The position numbers and the translations under genes are program-made. A DNA stretch of 64,000 bases from NCBI GenBank assembly GCA_030068525.1, contig JASJOS010000006.1:310001-374000 (forward strand). Reading direction: 5' to 3'. This stretch comes from Xanthocytophaga flava (lineage in GTDB: Bacteria > Bacteroidota > Bacteroidia > Cytophagales > 172606-1). The notes beneath the pieces are model-generated. The model was given only the letters and a program-made list of their open reading frames with translations, ran no database searches and was not told where the DNA came from. The first letter of the stretch is position 1, and every line of letters starts with the position of its first letter. Below are positions 9,605 through 19,274 of the stretch, piece by piece.

Positions 9605-10530
9605 GTGAGTTAGTTTCCTCAATAGTAAAGCGTTTGGTATGTTTAAGTGTATTGTTTCTGTGTGTATCAGGAATAAGAGGGGCTTTCACAAACCTTAGAG
9701 CACAGAACATTCAGACAAATATCTCTGCCAGACAAGTGTCTATAGGGCAGGTATTTTATGTTTCATTTAGTATAAAGGATGCAAAAAAGGAAGTTATAAC
9801 TTTTCCTGTTATTGACTGGAAAGGAATATCAGTGCTGAAAGAAGTGACTAAAGACTCAATTAACAACAAAGGGGAAGTAATTGTAGTCGGTATATACCAG
9901 ATGATAAGTCTTCAAGCTGGAGATTTTACATTACCTCCACAAACCGTTGTAGTCTCAAATAAGTCCCTTACATCCTCTGAAGTTTCAATACATGTAGAGT
10001 TACTTCCTGTAAATCAACCTGATTTTCGAATTGAACCGATTGAAAAGGCTTCATCTGATTTCTCTGTCTGGATGCCTTCTGTTGTTTCAGGAGTAATTGT
10101 GGTGGTGTTGGGATTATTATGGATAGGCGGAAAAAAGATAAAAGATGCCTGGCCTTCAAAGAAATTAAATCCAAAGAGGGAGGCTCTAAGACAATTGCAG
10201 AAGCTTCCACAAGTATATTCAGGGACTGATAAACAATATTATGTACAACTTAATCGGATTTTGCATACATATTTGAGTAGTCAATTAGGTTTACAGACAC
10301 CCTCTGTTTCAGTTAATGAATTAAAAAATAAACTAAAACATGACTCCATAGATTCAACAAAACTAACACAGTTGGAGAATTTACTGGAAAGACTGCAATA
10401 TATACTCTATTCTTCTGATCCCATTTCTTTTTCTGACGCAAATTCTTTGCAGAAAGAAATACAGGATATGATTCAACAGTTTACATTGCATTCCAAACAT
10501 TCAACATCTTTTTTGTCTGCAGTCTCTTGA
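9601..10530 (+). CDS. BatD-like/DUF4381-like membrane protein
   Basis: 309 residues. A signal-like hydrophobic segment (about 10-30) is followed by a beta-rich periplasmic domain (ISARQVSIGQVFYVSFSIKD), one membrane helix (about 150-170, VVSGVIVVVLGLLWIGG) and a helical cytoplasmic tail (REALRQLQKLPQ...). This is the architecture of the small protein usually encoded between DUF58 and BatA. It probably links the periplasmic side to the VWA proteins. It overlaps DUF58 by ATGA and BatA by TTGA, so all three are translationally coupled. Confidence 0.75.
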   Translation: MSELVSSIVKRLVCLSVLFLCVSGIRGAFTNLRAQNIQTNISARQVSIGQVFYVSFSIKDAKKEVITFPVIDWKGISVLKEVTKDSINNKGEVIVVGIYQMISLQAGDFTLPPQTVVVSNKSLTSSEVSIHVELLPVNQPDFRIEPIEKASSDFSVWMPSVVSGVIVVVLGLLWIGGKKIKDAWPSKKLNPKREALRQLQKLPQVYSGTDKQYYVQLNRILHTYLSSQLGLQTPSVSVNELKNKLKHDSIDSTKLTQLENLLERLQYILYSSDPISFSDANSLQKEIQDMIQQFTLHSKHSTSFLSAVS

Positions 10531-11543
10531 ATCCATTTGTTATCCCTTCTTTCGATCGTTTTGCGAATCCTGAAGCATTTGGGATTTTACTGATATTACC
10601 ATTGATATGGTTGATACAGGTATGGATTTACCGGAAACGGCAACCTGTCATGATCGTTTCCGGAGTGAAATCTCTAAAAACATTGGACTCTTTGATAGGT
10701 AAGATGTTCCATCTTATTCCTGGATTGATACAAGTTATAGGGGCAGTATTTGTTAGTATTGCATTGGCCCGACCCCAAATACAGGAAAAGAGTCAGGAGA
10801 GACTTCCTCAAGAAGGAGTAGACATAATGATAGCCATGGATGTTTCCAGAAGTATGGAAGCTGAGGATCTGAAACCTAACCGCTTAGAGGCCGCAAAAAA
10901 GGCTGCCCAAGATTTTGTGACAGCTCGATCGCGTGATCGTGTAGGCCTTGTTATCTATTCTGGAGAATGTATAACTGCCTGTCCACCTACTACTCAGCAT
11001 GCACTGCTGCAAAATGTAATTCAACAAGTTGATTATCAGAATCTGGAGGATGGTACCGCTATTGGGTTGGGATTGGCCAATGCAGTAAATCGGTTGAAAG
11101 ATAGTAAGGCTAAAAGTAAAGTTATTATTTTATTAACAGATGGGGAAAATAATGCTGGTTTTATTGCTCCGCAGACAGCCGCAGAAATGGCCCGGCAAAA
11201 GAAAATAAAAGTATATACTATAGGTGTTGGAAAAAACGGGCTGGCCCCTTTTCCTATGCATACATTTGATGGTTCCAAAGCCTATCAGCAGGTTCCGTTT
11301 AGCATCAATGAAGATCTGCTACGCCAGATTGCATCACAGACAGGAGGAATGTTTTATAGAGCTGATAGTCGGGAAAGCCTGCAACAGATCTATTCCGAAA
11401 TCGACAGACTCGAAAAAAGTACTGTAGAAGAAAGGATACAATATCGTTATACAGAAGTTTTTACTCCTTTTTTAGTATGGGCATTGATGTGCCTGACTAT
11501 ATCCTTTCTATTTCGCTTTGTCATCCTGCGAAGTGTATTATAG
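10527..11543 (+). CDS. batA: VWA-domain membrane protein BatA
   Basis: 338 residues. Two N-terminal membrane helices (about 17-35 and 62-82) are followed by a VWA domain with the MIDAS motif DVSRS at 105-109 and a C-terminal helix (about 310-335). The start is a TTG at 10527 overlapping the previous stop (TTGA); no better start exists. BatA proteins are part of the Bacteroides aerotolerance cluster. In this window BatB does not follow directly: 264 bases of non-coding DNA and a FadL-SGNH pair intervene. Confidence 0.92.
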   Translation: MNPFVIPSFDRFANPEAFGILLILPLIWLIQVWIYRKRQPVMIVSGVKSLKTLDSLIGKMFHLIPGLIQVIGAVFVSIALARPQIQEKSQERLPQEGVDIMIAMDVSRSMEAEDLKPNRLEAAKKAAQDFVTARSRDRVGLVIYSGECITACPPTTQHALLQNVIQQVDYQNLEDGTAIGLGLANAVNRLKDSKAKSKVIILLTDGENNAGFIAPQTAAEMARQKKIKVYTIGVGKNGLAPFPMHTFDGSKAYQQVPFSINEDLLRQIASQTGGMFYRADSRESLQQIYSEIDRLEKSTVEERIQYRYTEVFTPFLVWALMCLTISFLFRFVILRSVL

Positions 11544-11807
11544 CTGTATTACTAGCATCCAAATAGCTAAATAATTCTCTATCAGCTCTTTTTACCTTTT
11601 TTTTGTTAGGGGATACTGACCCCTACCTTCTGCTGTATCGAAAAATAGTATGCATGCATATTTTTTTTTATGAATTTGTATAATTTAATGTTTTTATTGT
11701 GTTATTTGTAAAAGAAAAGATCACACTGACGTAATGGAAATACCCATAACGGCATTTATTTTTTATGTAATCACTTTTTATACACCCAAAACAACTAAGC
11801 TAAGAAC

Positions 11808-13034
11808 ATGAAGAAAGTTTTCATGAGTATTTTTTTGATGGCTTCTTCTTCGTTTGCTTTTGCTCAGGGATTTCAAATTAATCTGCTGGGAACAAAGCAA
11901 ACTGGAATGGCACATGCTGGAGCAGCATTGAAAACAGATGCATCAACGTTGGTATTTAATCCTGGATCCTCTGTTTTTCTGGAGGGAAATCAGGTATATG
12001 TATCAGGAAATGCCGCAATTATCAACAATTCCTTTCTTCGTGAAGGCGCTTCCAAAACAGAATATGCAGACAATGGGATTGCACCTCCTTTCAGTGCTGG
12101 TGTGATGTTTGGTCCTAAAGAAGGAAAATGGAAAGCCGGCCTTGCTGCATACACACCATTTGGTGGCCAAACAGACTGGGGAAAAAGCTGGAGCGGACAG
12201 ATGGCATTGACTTCATTGGAATTACAGGCTATTTATTTGCAACCTACCTTCAGTTATAAGATAAGTGATAAATTGGGTATTGGTGCAGGATTCATTATCA
12301 ACTTTGGACATGTTGATTTACAAAGAAATTTGCCAGTAACAGGATCTGCAGGTGGCATGGGATCAGCCCAGTTAAAAGGCAATGGAATGGGATATGGGTT
12401 TAACGTAGGACTGTATTATCAGGCAACAGACGCTTTCTCTTTGGCACTGACTCATCGGTCAACAGTGAAAACAACAGTGGATGATGGGGACGCTATTTTT
12501 GATGTTTCTACTGCTTTATCAACTAGCTTTCCGCAGCCTAATACCTTTAAATCTACTCTAAATCTGCCTTCTACTACTACCCTAGGTTTGGGTTATAAGG
12601 CAACAGATAAGTTTACTCTGGCTCTGGATATTAACTATGTGCACTGGAGTGTATATGATACATTGTCGTTTGATTACAAACAAAATACCCCACAGCTTCA
12701 GGATACCAAATCGCCAAGAAATTACAAAGATTCGTGGGCATTTAGATTAGGTGGACAGTATGGTGTAACCGAAAAACTAGCTGTGCGTGGTGGGGTAGGG
12801 TATGTATTAACTCCTATTAAAGATGGATATGTAACACCAGAAATTCCAGATGCAAACCGAATTATATTGACATTAGGACTAGGATACCAGATTACAGATA
12901 AATTCAGTATAGATGCTGCATTTATGTTTGAGGATTTGGAGAAACGTACTCAAACTAATATAGAAACTGGTCTGCAGGGTACTTATAAGACCTACGCTTA
13001 CATTCCAAGTCTGGCTTTAGGTTATAAATTCTGA
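11808..13034 (+). CDS. FadL/OmpP1/TodX family outer-membrane transporter
   Basis: 408 residues with a signal peptide (MKKVFMSIFLMASSSFAFAQ). The mature protein opens with GFQINLLGTKQTGMAHAGAA, the classic OmpP1/FadL hatch start, and ends with beta strands (YIPSLALGYKF) carrying the terminal Phe of outer-membrane barrels. It probably takes up hydrophobic compounds; the substrate is unknown. It is preceded by a 264-base intergenic region that probably holds its own promoter, and is followed 60 bases later by the SGNH hydrolase, a pairing I regard as common in Bacteroidota. Confidence 0.93.
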   Translation: MKKVFMSIFLMASSSFAFAQGFQINLLGTKQTGMAHAGAALKTDASTLVFNPGSSVFLEGNQVYVSGNAAIINNSFLREGASKTEYADNGIAPPFSAGVMFGPKEGKWKAGLAAYTPFGGQTDWGKSWSGQMALTSLELQAIYLQPTFSYKISDKLGIGAGFIINFGHVDLQRNLPVTGSAGGMGSAQLKGNGMGYGFNVGLYYQATDAFSLALTHRSTVKTTVDDGDAIFDVSTALSTSFPQPNTFKSTLNLPSTTTLGLGYKATDKFTLALDINYVHWSVYDTLSFDYKQNTPQLQDTKSPRNYKDSWAFRLGGQYGVTEKLAVRGGVGYVLTPIKDGYVTPEIPDANRIILTLGLGYQITDKFSIDAAFMFEDLEKRTQTNIETGLQGTYKTYAYIPSLALGYKF

Positions 13035-13094
13035 TTATACATATTTTATTGTTGGTAAATCTGGATCAAAATCGTTCAATTCTGACTAATATCT

Positions 13095-14567
13095 ATGAAA
13101 AATATAGTTAATTATTCTCTACTCACCCTAACTACAGCCTTTTTGTTTCAGGGATGTAAACCTGATCTGGATGTAGATGTTGCTGCAGCAAAAGGCAGTG
13201 CTGATTTTTCCAAATATGTCGCTGTGGGTAATTCACTCACTGCTGGTTATGCAGATGATGGGTTATATCTCTCAGGACAGCAGGCTTCCTATCCTAGTTT
13301 GATTGCAGCACAAATGAGTGAGGTTGGTGGTGGTACTTTTACGCAGCCTTTATTTACCTCAAAGCCCAATGGAACAGGTTATTTGACGTTAACAGGCTTT
13401 TCTTCTACAGGTTTGCCTGTATTGGAAACTGTAAGTACAGAGCTTGCTGTAAGAGGAGTTACAACTCCTGACCCTGTATTGAATCCAAGTGGTGTTTTAT
13501 TGGATAAATATACCGACCCTATCAATAATTATGGAGTGCCAGGTATACGTTTATCTGACATTGCAGATGCGAATTATTCCAGACGTAATCCTTTATATGA
13601 AAGAATATTGATGGATGGTGAGGTAGGAGTAAAGCCCTATCTGACAAAAGTAGCCGAGAGCCAGCCTACCTTTTTTTCCTGCTGGCTGGGAAATAATGAT
13701 GTCTTGCAATATGCTGGTTCAGGTGGATTGGTTCCGTTAACTCCTGTTCCTGCTTTTCAGCAATTGTATGGAGTATTGATAAATACATTGACACAAAATG
13801 GTGCCAAAGGGGTTGTTGCCAATCTTCCTTCTGTTACCAGTGTGCCTTTGTTCAATACTGTCTTGGCTACGGTTTCTTCTACAGCTAAAGCACAGCTAAA
13901 ATTAGCTCTTCAGGCAAATCCAAAGCTTCCAAATTTTGTGGTATGTCAGAGTGGTACACCTGATCGCATAGGTCAGACATCTCGCCCTGCGGATACCTTG
14001 CGTATTATACAGTTGCCAATAGATAGCTTGTATGGAGGTGGACAAGGACGTTCCTTACTGACTCTTTCTGTACGCAATAATCCAAGTCTACTCGGAATGC
14101 TTGGGCAACCTACTGGGGCCTACTGGAGATCTTTTGCTGCACAGAATGGGACAACTGTACAAAACATCATTGCTGCCTTTAAACTGGATACAACTCAAGC
14201 TTTTGGGTTTTCTCCAAAGAATCCTTTTCCAACAGGTTTGGTATTGGATGGGCGTGAGCAGGATGTAATCAATAGTTATACAACTCAATACAATAGTATT
14301 ATTAAGGCAGCTGCTGAAAGTAAAGATCTGGCTTTTGTAGATGCCAATTCCTTTATGAAGGAGGTAAACGCTGGTTTGCTGGTAGATGGAATGAATGTGA
14401 GTGGAGCATTTATCAGTGGAGGGTTTTTCTCGCTGGATGGAGTACACCTGACACCTCGTGGATATGCGATTGCTGCCAATAAATTTATTCAAACTATTAA
14501 TGCTAAGTACAACAGTAAGATTCCACTTGTGTCAGTTGTAAAATATGCAGGTGTTAAATTTCCATAA
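13095..14567 (+). CDS. SGNH/GDSL-family hydrolase lipoprotein
   Basis: 490 residues. A lipobox Cys (FLFQGC, about residue 21) anchors it to a membrane. SGNH blocks are present: block I VAVGNSLTAGYAD (the usual GDS replaced by GNS, with Ser as nucleophile), block III GNND and block V DGVHLTPRGYA with the catalytic Asp/His. An esterase or lipase acting outside the cytoplasm is likely. With the preceding FadL it may release and import lipids; that link is inference. A strong terminator follows 26 bases after the stop. Confidence 0.88.
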   Translation: MKNIVNYSLLTLTTAFLFQGCKPDLDVDVAAAKGSADFSKYVAVGNSLTAGYADDGLYLSGQQASYPSLIAAQMSEVGGGTFTQPLFTSKPNGTGYLTLTGFSSTGLPVLETVSTELAVRGVTTPDPVLNPSGVLLDKYTDPINNYGVPGIRLSDIADANYSRRNPLYERILMDGEVGVKPYLTKVAESQPTFFSCWLGNNDVLQYAGSGGLVPLTPVPAFQQLYGVLINTLTQNGAKGVVANLPSVTSVPLFNTVLATVSSTAKAQLKLALQANPKLPNFVVCQSGTPDRIGQTSRPADTLRIIQLPIDSLYGGGQGRSLLTLSVRNNPSLLGMLGQPTGAYWRSFAAQNGTTVQNIIAAFKLDTTQAFGFSPKNPFPTGLVLDGREQDVINSYTTQYNSIIKAAAESKDLAFVDANSFMKEVNAGLLVDGMNVSGAFISGGFFSLDGVHLTPRGYAIAANKFIQTINAKYNSKIPLVSVVKYAGVKFP

Positions 14568-14592
14568 ATAGCACCAAATTAGTACTTTACCG

Positions 14593-14626
14593 ACGGGTTC
14601 AGAATCACATTCTGAACCCGTATTTA
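14593..14626 (+). terminator. Strong intrinsic terminator between the SGNH hydrolase and BatB
   Basis: Perfect 13-base arms (ACGGGTTCAGAAT at 14593-14605 and its complement at 14609-14621) with a 3-base loop, followed by ATTTATTTT. It ends the FadL-SGNH transcript only 23 bases before the batB start, so batB needs readthrough or a promoter in the hairpin region. Confidence 0.85.
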
Positions 14627-14643
14627 TTTTAGAACATATTTCT

Positions 14644-15675
14644 ATGAATCTAGACTGGGAACATAGTGAGTATATCTATCTTTTACTAGGAATACCGCTC
14701 TTGTTTAGTATATTTTGGGGTTATTTATTGTGGCGAAAAAGGAGTTTGAAGAAATTGGGAAATCCACAGCAACTACAATACCTGATGCCAGATACCTCAC
14801 ATAAGCAGTGGATACGTATGGGATTGTATCTAATAGCTATTTTATGCTGTATACTGGCTATTGTAAGTCCACGTTATCCAGAGACAGTTACAGCACCTGA
14901 CGTACCTGTTGCAGATGTTGTATTTATGGTAGATATATCTACCAGTATGCTTGCTTCAGATGTGGCTCCTAACCGATTAGAAAAGGTAAAACAGGTTCTT
15001 TCCCAGTCTATTACCAACCTTGATAAATGCAGAGTAGGAATTGTGTTATATGCAGCTCAGGCCTATCCCTTTTTGCCATTTACAGAAGATATGAATGTGG
15101 CGGTTTCCTTTATTCCTGCAATCCAACCCTCATTAATCTCTCAGCAGGGAACACAACTAACAAAAGCCATGGAAATGGCAGGATATTATTTTAGTGATAC
15201 AGCCCGGAGTAATCAGGTGATTTTTTTGTTTTCGGATGGTGAAAACCATGATAGTGAGTTTCTGAAATCGGTTGAGAAACAGGCAGCGAGAGGTATTGTA
15301 ATACATACAATCGGAGTAGGAACAGAAACTGGAAGTCAGATTACAGTGTCTGATGCACATGGGAAGAGTAGTGTGAAAAAGGATGCCGCTGGTTTACCTG
15401 TCATTACCCGTATGGAGCCAAACAATCTTCGTCAAATTGCAGAAGCAGGGAAAGGACAATTCTATCCGATATCCTCCACTCAAGAAACCACGCAATTCAT
15501 TCAGCAACAGATTGAAGCGGCCAGATTATCTATCGGCAAACCTCCACAAATTACCGGATATACCTATCTGTTTCAATGGCTTGCGGGAATCTCACTTGTC
15601 TGTGTATTGCTCGACATGATACTTGGTGTTTTTTATAAATATCGCATACCTTCACCATTTTCTTCATACAAATGA
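14644..15675 (+). CDS. batB: VWA-domain membrane protein BatB
   Basis: 343 residues. Membrane helices lie at about 10-30 and 58-77, the VWA domain has MIDAS DISTS at 97-101, and a C-terminal helix lies near 312-332. It resembles BatA but is only distantly similar over the tail. It forms a coupled group with batC (ATGA overlap at 15672). Unlike typical clusters, it is separated from batA by the FadL-SGNH pair and a terminator. Confidence 0.9.
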   Translation: MNLDWEHSEYIYLLLGIPLLFSIFWGYLLWRKRSLKKLGNPQQLQYLMPDTSHKQWIRMGLYLIAILCCILAIVSPRYPETVTAPDVPVADVVFMVDISTSMLASDVAPNRLEKVKQVLSQSITNLDKCRVGIVLYAAQAYPFLPFTEDMNVAVSFIPAIQPSLISQQGTQLTKAMEMAGYYFSDTARSNQVIFLFSDGENHDSEFLKSVEKQAARGIVIHTIGVGTETGSQITVSDAHGKSSVKKDAAGLPVITRMEPNNLRQIAEAGKGQFYPISSTQETTQFIQQQIEAARLSIGKPPQITGYTYLFQWLAGISLVCVLLDMILGVFYKYRIPSPFSSYK

Positions 15676-16421
15676 TACGGACATTGGTGTTTTTTCTGGG
15701 AATTGCTGTAGCTGCACCCTGGATAATTTATTTTTTCACAGGAAGGCCTGTTGGTGTATCCAGTGAGGAAAAACTTTTAGGCCAAGGCAATGCTTTTTAT
15801 CAGCAGGGAGAATATGGAGAGGCAGAAGTGAGTTTTCGTAAAGTATTAGCCAGTAACCCTGAACTTTCAGAAGCAAAATTTTATCTGGGATTAAGCTTGT
15901 ATCAGCAGCAACGATATTCTGAGGCTCTCCCTTATGTAAATAAAAGTAGCCAGCTTTCCAATAAATTCAAACCACAAGCATTACACCTCCAAGGCAATAT
16001 TTTGTTAAAGATGAGTCGATGGGCAGAAGCTGCCTCTTGTTATCGGAATGAGTTGCTTTTGAGACCAGGTTATCAGCCTGCTGAAAAGAATTTATCTTAT
16101 GTACTGCAGAAAATGGCTGAAAAATCCCCAAAGAAAGATCCTATTCGAAATATAAATCAGGTACAAAAACAATTGGATCAGCCCAAGAATAAAAGCGAAG
16201 AAGAGAACGAGAATAATTCGTCTGACGATTCACAAAATCAGGATGCAAGCCAGTCTGAAAGTAGTTCGAAAAATAATATACAATCCTCGCAACAGCAATT
16301 AAATGCCTCAGATATGGAAAGTATGCTGAAACAATTGGATCAGGCTGAAAAGCAGATCAGAGGCAGAAACTCAAGAGCCAGAGCAGAGAAAACGGTACCA
16401 TCTGATCAAAAAGACTGGTAA
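15672..16421 (+). CDS. batC: TPR protein BatC
   Basis: 249 residues. One N-terminal membrane helix or signal (about 3-25) is followed by TPR repeats (about 36-112, QGEYGEAEVSFRKVLASNP and so on) and a low-complexity tail rich in Gln, Ser, Asn and Glu. TPR plus an anchor is the BatC architecture. The start ATG overlaps the batB stop. It probably assembles partners of the Bat complex on the periplasmic side. Confidence 0.85.
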   Translation: MIRTLVFFLGIAVAAPWIIYFFTGRPVGVSSEEKLLGQGNAFYQQGEYGEAEVSFRKVLASNPELSEAKFYLGLSLYQQQRYSEALPYVNKSSQLSNKFKPQALHLQGNILLKMSRWAEAASCYRNELLLRPGYQPAEKNLSYVLQKMAEKSPKKDPIRNINQVQKQLDQPKNKSEEENENNSSDDSQNQDASQSESSSKNNIQSSQQQLNASDMESMLKQLDQAEKQIRGRNSRARAEKTVPSDQKDW

Positions 16422-16436
16422 ACTGAGTAAACATCT

Positions 16437-18602
16437 ATGATTCGGAAAGAGATATTTTCTATGTATATATACCGTTTTGCCATCTTGTTATGGATGGTGG
16501 TCTTGTGTACTTTCTCTGCAATAGGGCAGAATGTGGGAGGAAAGGCTTTTTTACGTTGGGTACCTTCTCAAAAGTCTGTTTATCAGGGAGAGGCCTTTGT
16601 TGTGAAACTGCAGTTATATTATGAAGGTAATGTCTCATCACCTGAGATCTTTCCGAAACTATCTGTGGCGAATAGCTGGGTGAAGGAGATCAAACAAAGT
16701 CAGAAGCCTGTACCCTTTCAGGAGCAGATAAATGGGAAAACATATGGAGTGGTAGTATTGAAAAAATACCTGGTTATACCTCAGAAATCAGGTACACTTA
16801 CACTGCCAGCTTATCCTATTACCATTAAAGTGACTGTAGCTCCGAAGCCGGATGATTTTTTTCAGGTAGAACAAACGGTAGATCAGCCGTTAACTGCTTC
16901 CGAGTTATCTTTTTCTGTAAAATCATTGCCCGAGCCAAAACCTGCAACATTTTCCGGCGCAGTAGGAAAATTTTCATGGAAGGTCATATCTGATAAGGAT
17001 TCTCTGATTATACAAAATCCAGTCTTGATTACATACCAAATAGCAGGGGTAGGGAACATACCTTTTGTTTCTCTGCCTCTATATACATTACCAACAGGTT
17101 TGGAAGGATTTGAGATAAAAAGTACAGACGAGCAATTCCTAACAGAAAAGGGACTCTCAGGAGGTAAAATCTTTACTCAAACGATGGTTGGTGAACAAGC
17201 AGGAGTATATCCCTTGTCTTTGGGATTTACTTATTTTGATCCCAGTCAGGAAAAATATATTTCCCTGACAGATTCTCTTCTTATTACAGTGAGGGATACA
17301 ACGCAGAAGGCCAGGAGTCAAACCTCAACCGAATTACCAGAGAGAAAAATTTCAGACAAAGGATTGCCCTGGGATACTCAACAACCCAATTTAAGCCATA
17401 CCCTCCCATTTTGGAGATCAGATTTATATTGGCTTCTTTGTGTATTACCCTTTGGCGTTGTGATACTTGTGTGGGGATATAGTCAGTGGGATGCATACCA
17501 AAAACGTTCCATACACTATCCTCTTCAAAAAGCTGTTAAGGCTCTGCAACATTTGAAAAAGAAGGGAAACTCTCTATCTACTGAAACGGCTAAAGAGATT
17601 GAGACGATATTGTTTAGTTATTTTTCAGGACGTTATCAGCTTGAAGTGGTTGACTGGTATCTGGAATATATAAATCGACTGCTGGAACAGCATAAGGTAT
17701 CAAAAACTGTCAGAGAAGAACTTTCCTTTGTATTGAAAAAATGTACTGAATTACGGTTTGCAAAATCTGTAACCGGACAAGTTGTAGGTTCGTCAGAAAT
17801 AACAGTCACTCAGATTATACAAATACTAAAACTGATCGAAAAACAAAGTAAACCTGACAATCGAAAGGAATTAGCAATAGGCTTTGTATTAATGCTATGG
17901 GTAATAGGAAGTAGTTTACTGGCTGCAATTCCTGAATCACAATACAGACAAGCTGAAACCTATTATCAGAAGCAACAGTTTGATAGTACCATCACCATTC
18001 TAAACCACATAGTAAAGCAGGGTAATAAAGATAAAGTAGTTTATAGTAATCTGGCCAATTGTTATGTTCAAACAGGCAAAACAGGGTTAGCAATAGCCAA
18101 TTATGAAAAAGCTAAAGGAATTGAGCCTATGTATTCTGCAGCGATTCATAATCTGGATCAGCTGCGAAAAAAGAAAAACCTGATCCCACCTGTAGAATCG
18201 CCCTGGCAACAAGCTGTAGTTTTAGTGAACTTGAATCTAATGGCTGGTGTATCACTTGGATTGATCTGGCTAGGAGCTGGGATTATACTACTATACATTC
18301 TTAGCAACATACGCAGGCAATGGCGTATAATAGGTTATGTATGTGTTATCTTGGGAATACTATCTGTTGTCTTTCTACGGCAAGTGGAGGTTTCGAGGCT
18401 CCGAAAAGATATGTACATTGTAATCGCTTCTACAAAAGGATATTATGCCCCGAATATAAAAGCACGAGAACTGGTACAGTTACCTGAAGGAGCCGCAGTC
18501 TCTAGAGAAGATTTATTTTCAGGATGGGCTAAGGTTCGAATTCCGGATGGGCGAAAAGTTTGGGTAAATCAACAATATATCACAGGGGTAACTCCTTATT
18601 GA
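16437..18602 (+). CDS. BatD-BatE fusion protein with TPR and SH3 domains
   Basis: 721 residues, about as long as BatD and BatE together. Residues 1-31 are a signal peptide, about 35-290 are BatD-type beta domains, 330-349 form a membrane helix and 350-470 a helical cytoplasmic region. A second signal-like helix at 480-498 precedes TPR repeats (502-585), two further helices (597-620, 632-648) and an SH3-like domain at the end (658-718, with GWAKVRIPDGRKVWV). The internal signal-like helix is where a separate BatE would begin, which indicates a gene fusion. The start ATG at 16437 is used; ATG 16461 is an alternative. Confidence 0.85.
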   Translation: MIRKEIFSMYIYRFAILLWMVVLCTFSAIGQNVGGKAFLRWVPSQKSVYQGEAFVVKLQLYYEGNVSSPEIFPKLSVANSWVKEIKQSQKPVPFQEQINGKTYGVVVLKKYLVIPQKSGTLTLPAYPITIKVTVAPKPDDFFQVEQTVDQPLTASELSFSVKSLPEPKPATFSGAVGKFSWKVISDKDSLIIQNPVLITYQIAGVGNIPFVSLPLYTLPTGLEGFEIKSTDEQFLTEKGLSGGKIFTQTMVGEQAGVYPLSLGFTYFDPSQEKYISLTDSLLITVRDTTQKARSQTSTELPERKISDKGLPWDTQQPNLSHTLPFWRSDLYWLLCVLPFGVVILVWGYSQWDAYQKRSIHYPLQKAVKALQHLKKKGNSLSTETAKEIETILFSYFSGRYQLEVVDWYLEYINRLLEQHKVSKTVREELSFVLKKCTELRFAKSVTGQVVGSSEITVTQIIQILKLIEKQSKPDNRKELAIGFVLMLWVIGSSLLAAIPESQYRQAETYYQKQQFDSTITILNHIVKQGNKDKVVYSNLANCYVQTGKTGLAIANYEKAKGIEPMYSAAIHNLDQLRKKKNLIPPVESPWQQAVVLVNLNLMAGVSLGLIWLGAGIILLYILSNIRRQWRIIGYVCVILGILSVVFLRQVEVSRLRKDMYIVIASTKGYYAPNIKARELVQLPEGAAVSREDLFSGWAKVRIPDGRKVWVNQQYITGVTPY

Positions 18603-18619
18603 AAGCTGAGAAAACCTTT

Positions 18620-19177
18620 ATGTTTGAAAAGCTACGACAACTTACTGGAATACCTACGAATGAATTACCGTTTGAATGGCAAACTGAACAGGTTAATTAT
18701 AAGAAAGGGGCTATGATAACACGGCAGGGTGAGGTAGAACAATTCATCTATTGGATAAAAGAAGGAAGTGTTAAGGTATCTGCCTTTGTTGACATAAAAG
18801 AGTTTATACTGGACTTCTGGTTTGCTGATGATTTGTTTACCTCATTTGCTTCATTGATTGAACAAACTCCCTCTCAAACACAAATAACTGCTCTGACAGA
18901 TGTAATCGCAGAACGAGTATCCTATACACAGTTACAACAGGTCTACAAACAATCTCATCAGGGAAGCGAAATCGGGCGGAAGATGGCCGAACGTATGTAT
19001 GTTCATAAGACACGAAAGGAAATAGAACTACTTACACTGACTGCTGAGCAGCGGTATGAAAAGTTGTTGGAACAATCCAGACGCCTTATCCTTGAAATTC
19101 CTGTTAAAGATGTTGCTTCCTATTTGGGCATATTGCCAGAAAGTCTGAGCCGTATACGAAGAAAGGTGATCTCATAA
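18620..19177 (+). CDS. Crp/Fnr-family transcriptional regulator
   Basis: 185 residues from the ATG at 18620; an upstream in-frame start at 18560 lies inside the preceding gene and is rejected. The N-terminal cyclic-nucleotide-binding-like beta roll (KKGAMITRQGEVEQFIYWIKEG) leads into a C-terminal helix-turn-helix (VKDVASYLGILPESLSRIR). No Cys cluster for an iron-sulfur centre is present, so it is not a classical oxygen-sensing FNR. It follows the Bat cluster by 17 bases and may share its transcript. Confidence 0.88.
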   Translation: MFEKLRQLTGIPTNELPFEWQTEQVNYKKGAMITRQGEVEQFIYWIKEGSVKVSAFVDIKEFILDFWFADDLFTSFASLIEQTPSQTQITALTDVIAERVSYTQLQQVYKQSHQGSEIGRKMAERMYVHKTRKEIELLTLTAEQRYEKLLEQSRRLILEIPVKDVASYLGILPESLSRIRRKVIS

Positions 19178-19203
19178 AAGTTCAGCTTTGAGATCTGCTT
19201 TTT

Positions 19204-19249
19204 CCTAACATAGGTTAGGTGATCGTTTTTGTGCATAGGACTACCTTTG
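19204..19249 (+). promoter_or_regulatory. Candidate operator and -7 box before the DoxX-like gene
   Basis: CCTAAC-atag-GTTAGG (19204-19219) is a perfect 6-base inverted repeat. TACCTTTG (19242-19249) fits TAnnTTTG and lies 25 bases before the ATG at 19275. The palindrome sits just after the Crp/Fnr gene but does not resemble the classical TTGAT-N4-ATCAA site, so its regulator is unknown. Confidence 0.35.
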
Positions 19250-19274
19250 TAAGGTAAACTAAACGCTAATTAAA

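Noticed and set aside
14088-14492. 134-residue open frame on the minus strand
   Set aside because: Lies inside the SGNH hydrolase in another frame with no motif.
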